A stretch of DNA of 64,000 nucleotides. Origin: Streptomyces tsukubensis. Lineage in GTDB: Bacteria; Actinomycetota; Actinomycetes; Streptomycetales; Streptomycetaceae. The notes beneath the pieces are model-generated. The model was not told the origin of the DNA and did no database searches. It worked only from the letters and a program-made list of their open reading frames with translations. The DNA lies in assembly GCF_003932715.1 (NCBI RefSeq), contig NZ_CP020700.1:620001-684000 (forward strand). The letters are read 5' to 3'. The position numbers were made by a program, and so were the translations under genes. This document shows positions 41,201 through 64,000 of this stretch, in pieces. The stretch's first letter is position 1; the number at the start of each line of letters is the position of its first letter.

Positions 41201-42846
41201 TACCGTCCTCCGTCGTCACGGTGGCCGCGCTGCCCCGGACCACGAGCGGAAAGGTGGACCGGCGGGCACTGCCCGACCCGGAGCCCGCCCGGGGGTCGGA
41301 CCGGCAGGCCGCTCCCCGTACCGTCGCCGAACGGGTGGTGTGCCGCATCTTCCAGGACGTGCTGGACGTCCCCCGCGTCGGTGCCGACGACGACTTCTTC
41401 ATGCTGGGCGGGCATTCGCTGCTCGCCACCCGGCTCGTTTCCCGGATCCGTGCCGAGTTCGGCGTCGACATCGCACTGCGGACGCTCTTCGACGGACGGA
41501 CGCCCGCTGCCCTCGCCCGCGCGGTGGACACGGCGGGACCCGCCGCCGTACCGCCCCCGGTCCTGTCCTTCCCCGGTGCGGGGCCCGCACCCGTCACCGC
41601 GGCGCAGGAGCAGATGCTGCACTCGCACGGTTCGCTGCTCGCCGCGCCGTCCTACACGGTCGCCCCGTACGGGTTCCGGCTGTACGGGCCGCTCGACCAC
41701 CCCGCCCTCAACGCGGCACTGACCCGGATCACGGCCCGGCACGAGCCGTTGCGGACCGGGTTCCACGGCCGGACGCAGATCGTCCATCCGCCTGCCGAGG
41801 TACGTGCCGAGGTGGTCGAGCCGGTGCCGGGCGGCGTCCCTGACGCGGTCCGGGTTGCCCGCGCGGAACTGACCCGGCCGTTCGACCTGGTGAACGGGCC
41901 GCTGCTGCGCGCCGTGCTCCTCCCGCTGGGTACCGAGGACCACGTACTGCTGCTGATGCTGCACCACCTCGCCGGTGACGGCTGGTCGTTCGACCTCCTG
42001 GTCCGGGAGCTGTCGGGGGCATCGCCCGAACTGCCGGTGTCCTATACGGATGTCGCCCGGTGGGAGCGGACACCCGAGGTCGTCGCAGCGCGGGACAACG
42101 ACCGCAGCTACTGGAGACGGCAGTTGGAAGGGGCCCGGGCGCCGGAGCTGCCCACGATCCGCCCCCGCGGTACGACGGCCGCGCCGGACGGGCGGGCCTT
42201 CCTCTGGACCCTCGACGACACCACGGTCGCGGCGGCGCGCCGGATCTCCGGCGCCCGGAACTCGACACTGCAGGAGACCGTGCTCGGCGCCTTCGCCCTG
42301 GTCGTGGCGGAGGCCGCGGGCACCGACGACCTGCTCGTCACCACACCCTTCGCGGACCGGGGCCAGGCCGGGACCGAGCATCTCATCGGCTTCTTCGCGA
42401 AGGTCCTCGCACTCCGTGTCGACGTCGGTGACGGCAACGGCGGCACAGCGTCGTACCCCGAAGTCCTGCGGCGGGTCGGGACCGCGATGACCGGCGCCCA
42501 CACCCATCAGTCGGTGCCCTACTCGGCGATGCGCGCGGCCGATCCCGCGCTGCCGCCGGCCCCACTGTCGTTCCAGCTCATCAGCGCACTCAGTACGGAG
42601 CTCCGGCTGCCCGGACTGCGCACCGAGCCGTTTCCCGTCGTCGCCGAGAGCGTCGACGACATCAACGGCGAACTGTCGGTCAACCTCTTCGACGACGGCC
42701 GCACCGTGTCGGGCGCGGTCGTCCACGACGCCGCGCTGCTCGACCGCGCGGCCGTCACCGACCTGCTCACCCGGGTGGAGTCGACACTCCGTGCCGCCGC
42801 AGGCGACCTCACCGTACCCGTCACCGGCCCCGTGGGAAGCGAGTAG
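38248..42846 (+). CDS. fkbP: Pipecolate-incorporating non-ribosomal peptide synthetase (C-A-PCP-C)
   Basis: The product is about 1532 aa. After a low-complexity N-terminus (about residues 15-60) come a condensation domain with HHIACDG (186-192), an adenylation domain (about 512-1015; YTSGSTGKPK, FDYSVQEIFSALLGG, YGPAE, YLTGDLAR), a carrier domain with GGHSLL (Ser 1057), and a second condensation domain with HHLAGDG (1239-1245). There is no thioesterase. This matches the FK506/FK520 synthetase that loads L-pipecolate, accepts the finished polyketide from ACP10 of FkbA, and closes the macrolactone. Assigning transfer to the first C domain and cyclisation to the second is inference. Pipecolate specificity is inferred from fkbL and synteny, not from a decoded pocket. 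GTG 38248 is chosen for its ribosome site and 4-base overlap with fkbO. Confidence 0.93.
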   Translation: MTPDGKRPGTLRLGGSTKNRGSQGNGETRESRENQGSRKDQGNRGNRHREIGTANRSEPLLTSFSQRRIWFLQELDPDSNAYNLPLVLRLSGPLDAALLERALALVVARHEALRTVFDAADGEPVQRVLPPSPRILRRSRAADDRDAARLVRDEIAAPFDLSTGPLIRALLIRVDDGRHVLAVVVHHIACDGWSFGILQLELAAHYSALRDTSRPAVLPPLSLQYADFAAWERSELTGAGLEERLAHWRHRLQDAPPVLRLPSDRPRPAVAAPDAGMVEWRPPDALTSAVLRLGHDAGTTVFMTLLSAFQIVLARHAGTLDVVVGTPVANRTRAALEGLIGMFVNTLALRGDLSGDPTFRELLGRCRAMATDAFAHADLPFENLIEVVAPDRDLSVNPVVQVLLQVLRRDTTTAALPGVTAEPFSAGRWFTRFDLEFHVYEEAGGTLAGELLYSRALFDEPRITGLLDEFTAVLRAVTADPDVRLSGLPAGDAGTAPAPVVPSNDTARALPVETLPELLARYAARTPDAVAVTDPRTSLTYAELDRRANRLAQLLRARGTATGDLVGICADRGVDLVVGIVGILKAGAAYVPLDPEHPAERTAFVLEDARLTTVVTDSAYRPRFPGVPHVVTPDDPQLARQPDTAPRIVLDRDSLAYAIYTSGSTGKPKAVLMPGVSAVNLLLWQERTMGREPASRTVQFVTSTFDYSVQEIFSALLGGTLVIPPDEVRLDPPGLARWMDEQAITRIYAPTAVLRALVGHVDPHSDQLSALRHLCQGGEALVLDTRLRELCRHRPRLRVHNHYGPAESQLITAYTLPSDPGTWPAAAPIGPPIDNTRIHLLDDALRPVPDGMPGQLCVAGIGLARGYLARPGLTAERWVPGGATGEERLYLTGDLARRAPSGDLDFLGRIDDQVKIRGIRIEPGEIENALADDPRVADAAVSVREDPRGEKFLAAYVVPAGGPYGDGFAASLRDGLAARLPAYLVPSSVVTVAALPRTTSGKVDRRALPDPEPARGSDRQAAPRTVAERVVCRIFQDVLDVPRVGADDDFFMLGGHSLLATRLVSRIRAEFGVDIALRTLFDGRTPAALARAVDTAGPAAVPPPVLSFPGAGPAPVTAAQEQMLHSHGSLLAAPSYTVAPYGFRLYGPLDHPALNAALTRITARHEPLRTGFHGRTQIVHPPAEVRAEVVEPVPGGVPDAVRVARAELTRPFDLVNGPLLRAVLLPLGTEDHVLLLMLHHLAGDGWSFDLLVRELSGASPELPVSYTDVARWERTPEVVAARDNDRSYWRRQLEGARAPELPTIRPRGTTAAPDGRAFLWTLDDTTVAAARRISGARNSTLQETVLGAFALVVAEAAGTDDLLVTTPFADRGQAGTEHLIGFFAKVLALRVDVGDGNGGTASYPEVLRRVGTAMTGAHTHQSVPYSAMRAADPALPPAPLSFQLISALSTELRLPGLRTEPFPVVAESVDDINGELSVNLFDDGRTVSGAVVHDAALLDRAAVTDLLTRVESTLRAAAGDLTVPVTGPVGSE
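38304..38393 (+). repeat. 9-bp purine-rich minisatellite at the N-terminus of fkbP
   Basis: About ten degenerate copies of a 9-bp unit near CCGGGGAAA encode a hydrophilic Asn/Ser-Arg/Gln-Gly tripeptide repeat (NRGSQGNGETRESRENQG...). A-content is much higher than in any neighbouring coding sequence. Confidence 0.85.
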
Positions 42847-42848
42847 CC

Positions 42849-62101
<19,253 letters not shown>

Positions 62102-62105
<4 letters not shown>

Positions 62106-63268
62106 GCACCGACACACCCGACGAGACGACGCCCGCCGGACGCTGCCCGTTCGCGATCCAGGACGGCCACCGGGCGATCCTGGCGAGCGGCACGGTGGGC
62201 TCGTTCGATCTGTTCGGCATCCAGCACTGGCTGGTCGCCGGTGCCGAGGACGTCAAACTGGTCACCAACGACCCGCGGTTCAGTTCGGCCGCACCGTCCG
62301 AGATGCTGCCCGACCGGCGCCCCGGCTGGTTCTCCGGCATGGACCTGCCGGAGCACAGCCGCTACCGGCAGAAGATCGCCGGGGACTTCACGCTGCGTTC
62401 CGCGCGCAAGCAGGAGACCTTCGTCGTCGAGGCGGCCGACGCCTGTCTGGACGGGATCGAGGCCGCCGGGCCCGGCACCGATCTGATTTCCGGGTACGCG
62501 AAGCAGCTCCCCTCCCTCGTCATCAACGCGCTGTACGGGCTCACCCCGGAGGAGGGAGCGGTACTGGAAACACGCATGCGCAGCATCACGGGCTCGACCG
62601 ACCTGGACAGCGTGAAGACGCTGACGGACGACTTCTTCGTCCATGCCGGGGAGCTGGTCCGCGCCAAACGCGACGAGCAGGGCGACGACCTGCTCCACCG
62701 CCTCGCCTCCACCGCTGACGGCGAGATCTCGCTGAGCGACGACGAGGCGACGGGAGTGTTCGCGACTCTGCTGTTCGCCGGGCACGACTCCGTACAGCAG
62801 ATGGTCGGCTACTGCCTCTACGCCCTGCTCAGCCACCCCGAACAGCAGGCGGCCCTCCGTGCACAACCCGATCTGATCGACCACGCGGTCGAGGAGATGC
62901 TGCGCTTCCTGCCGGTCAACCAGATGGGAGTACCGCGCGTCTGCGTCGAAGACGTCGACCTGCACGGCGTACGGATCAGCGCGGGCGACAACGTGATCCC
63001 GCTCTACTCGACGGCGAACCGCGACCCGAGGCTGTTCCTGGACCCCGATGTGTTCGACGTACGGCGTCCGCCGGAGGGCAACTTCGCGTTCGGCCACGGC
63101 ATCCACAAGTGCCCCGGGCAGCACATCGCCCGGCTGCTCATCAAGGTCGCGTGCCTGCGGTTGTTCGAACGCTTCCCGGACGTCCGCCTCGCCGGCGACG
63201 TACCGATGAACGAGGGTCTCGGGCTGTTCAGCCCGGCCGAACTGCGGATCACCTGGGGTACGGCGTGA
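62102..63268 (+). CDS. fkbD: Cytochrome P450, C9 oxidase of the macrolide
   Basis: The 388-aa soluble bacterial P450 has all landmarks: I-helix LLFAGHDSVQQM (AGHDS at 226-230, Ser where Thr is usual), K-helix EEMLRF (ExxR), and the heme loop FGHGIHKCPGQHIAR with the axial Cys at 337. The ATG overlaps the fkbA stop (ATGA) and follows GGAAGGA by 6 bases. In FK506/FK520 clusters this enzyme oxidises C9 of the macrocycle to the keto needed for the tricarbonyl region, with external ferredoxin and reductase. The family is sure from sequence; the site of oxidation follows from synteny. Confidence 0.94.
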
Positions 63269-64000
63269 CCCCGGTGCCGGAGACACTGCGACTGCCGAAC
63301 GGGACGACGGTCTCGCACATCAACGCGGGCGAGGCGCAGTTCCTGTACCGGGAGATCTTCACCGAGCGCTGCTATCTGCGCAACGGCATCGAACTGCTCC
63401 CGGGTGACGTGGTCTTCGACGTCGGCGCCAATATCGGCATGTTCACGCTCTTCGCCCATCTGGAGCGGCCCGGAGTGACCGTGCACGCCTTCGAGCCCGC
63501 GCCGATGCCGTTCGCCGCGCTACGGGCCAACGTGCTGCGGCACGGCGTCCCGGGCCGGGTGGACCAGTGCGCGGTCTCCGACGAGGCCGGGGTCAGCAGG
63601 ATGACGTTCTACCCCGACGCCACCCTGATGTCGGGCTTCCACACGGATCCCGCGAGCCGCAGAGAGCTGTTGCGTACGCTCGGCCTCAACGGCGGCTACA
63701 GCACCGAGGACGTCGACATCATGCTTGCCCAACTGCCCGACACGAGCGAAGAGATCGAGACCACGACGGTCCGGATCTCCGACGTCATCGCGGAGCGCGG
63801 CATCACGGCGATCGGTCTTCTGAAGATCGACGTCGAGAAGAGCGAACGGCGGGTCCTCGCCGGCATCGAGGACGCCGACTGGCCCCGTATCCGCCAGGTC
63901 GTCGCCGAGGTCCACGACACCGAAGGCGCGCTCGGCGAAGTCGTCGCGCTCCTGCACGGCCATGGCTTCACCGTGGTCACCGAGCAGGAACCGCTGTTCG
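63265..64000 (+). CDS. fkbM: SAM-dependent 31-O-methyltransferase, FkbM family (3' end beyond window)
   Basis: From GTG 63265, which overlaps the fkbD stop as GTGA, 245 codons run to the window edge without a stop. The protein begins MTPVPETLRLPNGTTVSHIN and has the SAM-binding loop VVFDVGANIGMFTLFA (49-64), the acidic residue of HAFEPAP (75-80), and the family-typical IGLLKIDVEKSERRVLAGIED. FkbM-family proteins are usually about 260 residues here, so probably only some 15 residues are missing. It is the name-giving enzyme that methylates the C31 hydroxyl of the cyclohexyl ring in FK506/FK520. An alternative GTG at 63274 would drop three residues. Confidence 0.92.
   Translation, partial: MTPVPETLRLPNGTTVSHINAGEAQFLYREIFTERCYLRNGIELLPGDVVFDVGANIGMFTLFAHLERPGVTVHAFEPAPMPFAALRANVLRHGVPGRVDQCAVSDEAGVSRMTFYPDATLMSGFHTDPASRRELLRTLGLNGGYSTEDVDIMLAQLPDTSEEIETTTVRISDVIAERGITAIGLLKIDVEKSERRVLAGIEDADWPRIRQVVAEVHDTEGALGEVVALLHGHGFTVVTEQEPLF

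Overview
The window holds the core of a modular polyketide/non-ribosomal peptide gene cluster from a high-GC actinomycete, most likely a Streptomyces or close relative. GC content is very high, GTG starts are frequent, genes abut or overlap by four bases, and third codon positions are almost all G or C. Gene order, strand, module count and module chemistry all match the core of the FK506 (tacrolimus)/FK520 (ascomycin) family: fkbI-J-K-L-C-B leftward and fkbO-P-A-D-M rightward. Names are assigned from recognised families plus this synteny; no database search was run.

Layout. Bases 1-3169 (minus) carry precursor genes: the 3'-truncated acyl-CoA dehydrogenase fkbI, the discrete ACP fkbJ and the dehydrogenase fkbK for methoxymalonyl-ACP, then the lysine cyclodeaminase fkbL, which makes pipecolate. 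Bases 3270-14066 (minus) are fkbC (modules 5-6). Bases 14071-37038 (minus) are fkbB (loading module plus modules 1-4). A 178-bp divergent promoter region (37039-37216) separates the two arms. Rightward come fkbO (37217-38251, chorismatase making the starter), fkbP (38248-42846, pipecolate NRPS), fkbA (42849-62105, modules 7-10), fkbD (62102-63268, P450) and fkbM (63265 to the end, truncated 31-O-methyltransferase).

Inferred logic. FkbO hydrolyses chorismate to a dihydroxycyclohexadiene carboxylate. The CoA-ligase-like loading module of FkbB activates and reduces it. Ten extensions follow, with these extenders read from the AT motifs: methylmalonyl, methylmalonyl, malonyl, an unusual large extender (CPTH motif), methylmalonyl, methylmalonyl, methoxymalonyl, methoxymalonyl, methylmalonyl, malonyl. 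FkbP condenses the chain with pipecolate and closes the ring; there is no thioesterase. FkbD oxidises C9 and FkbM methylates the C31 hydroxyl. The genes that would tell FK506 (allylmalonyl supply) from FK520 (ethylmalonyl supply), and the regulators, lie outside the window.

The most striking features beyond the known pathway are: (i) a four-copy mosaic of methylmalonyl AT regions (modules 1, 5, 6, 9) in which all three possible pairings of shared variants occur, which requires internal recombination; (ii) strand-skewed KR tracts shared almost unchanged by modules 1 and 8 in inverted orientation; (iii) single TTA (bldA-type) codons at the same AT position in modules 6 and 9; and (iv) at least six in-frame minisatellites, mostly in inter-domain linkers.
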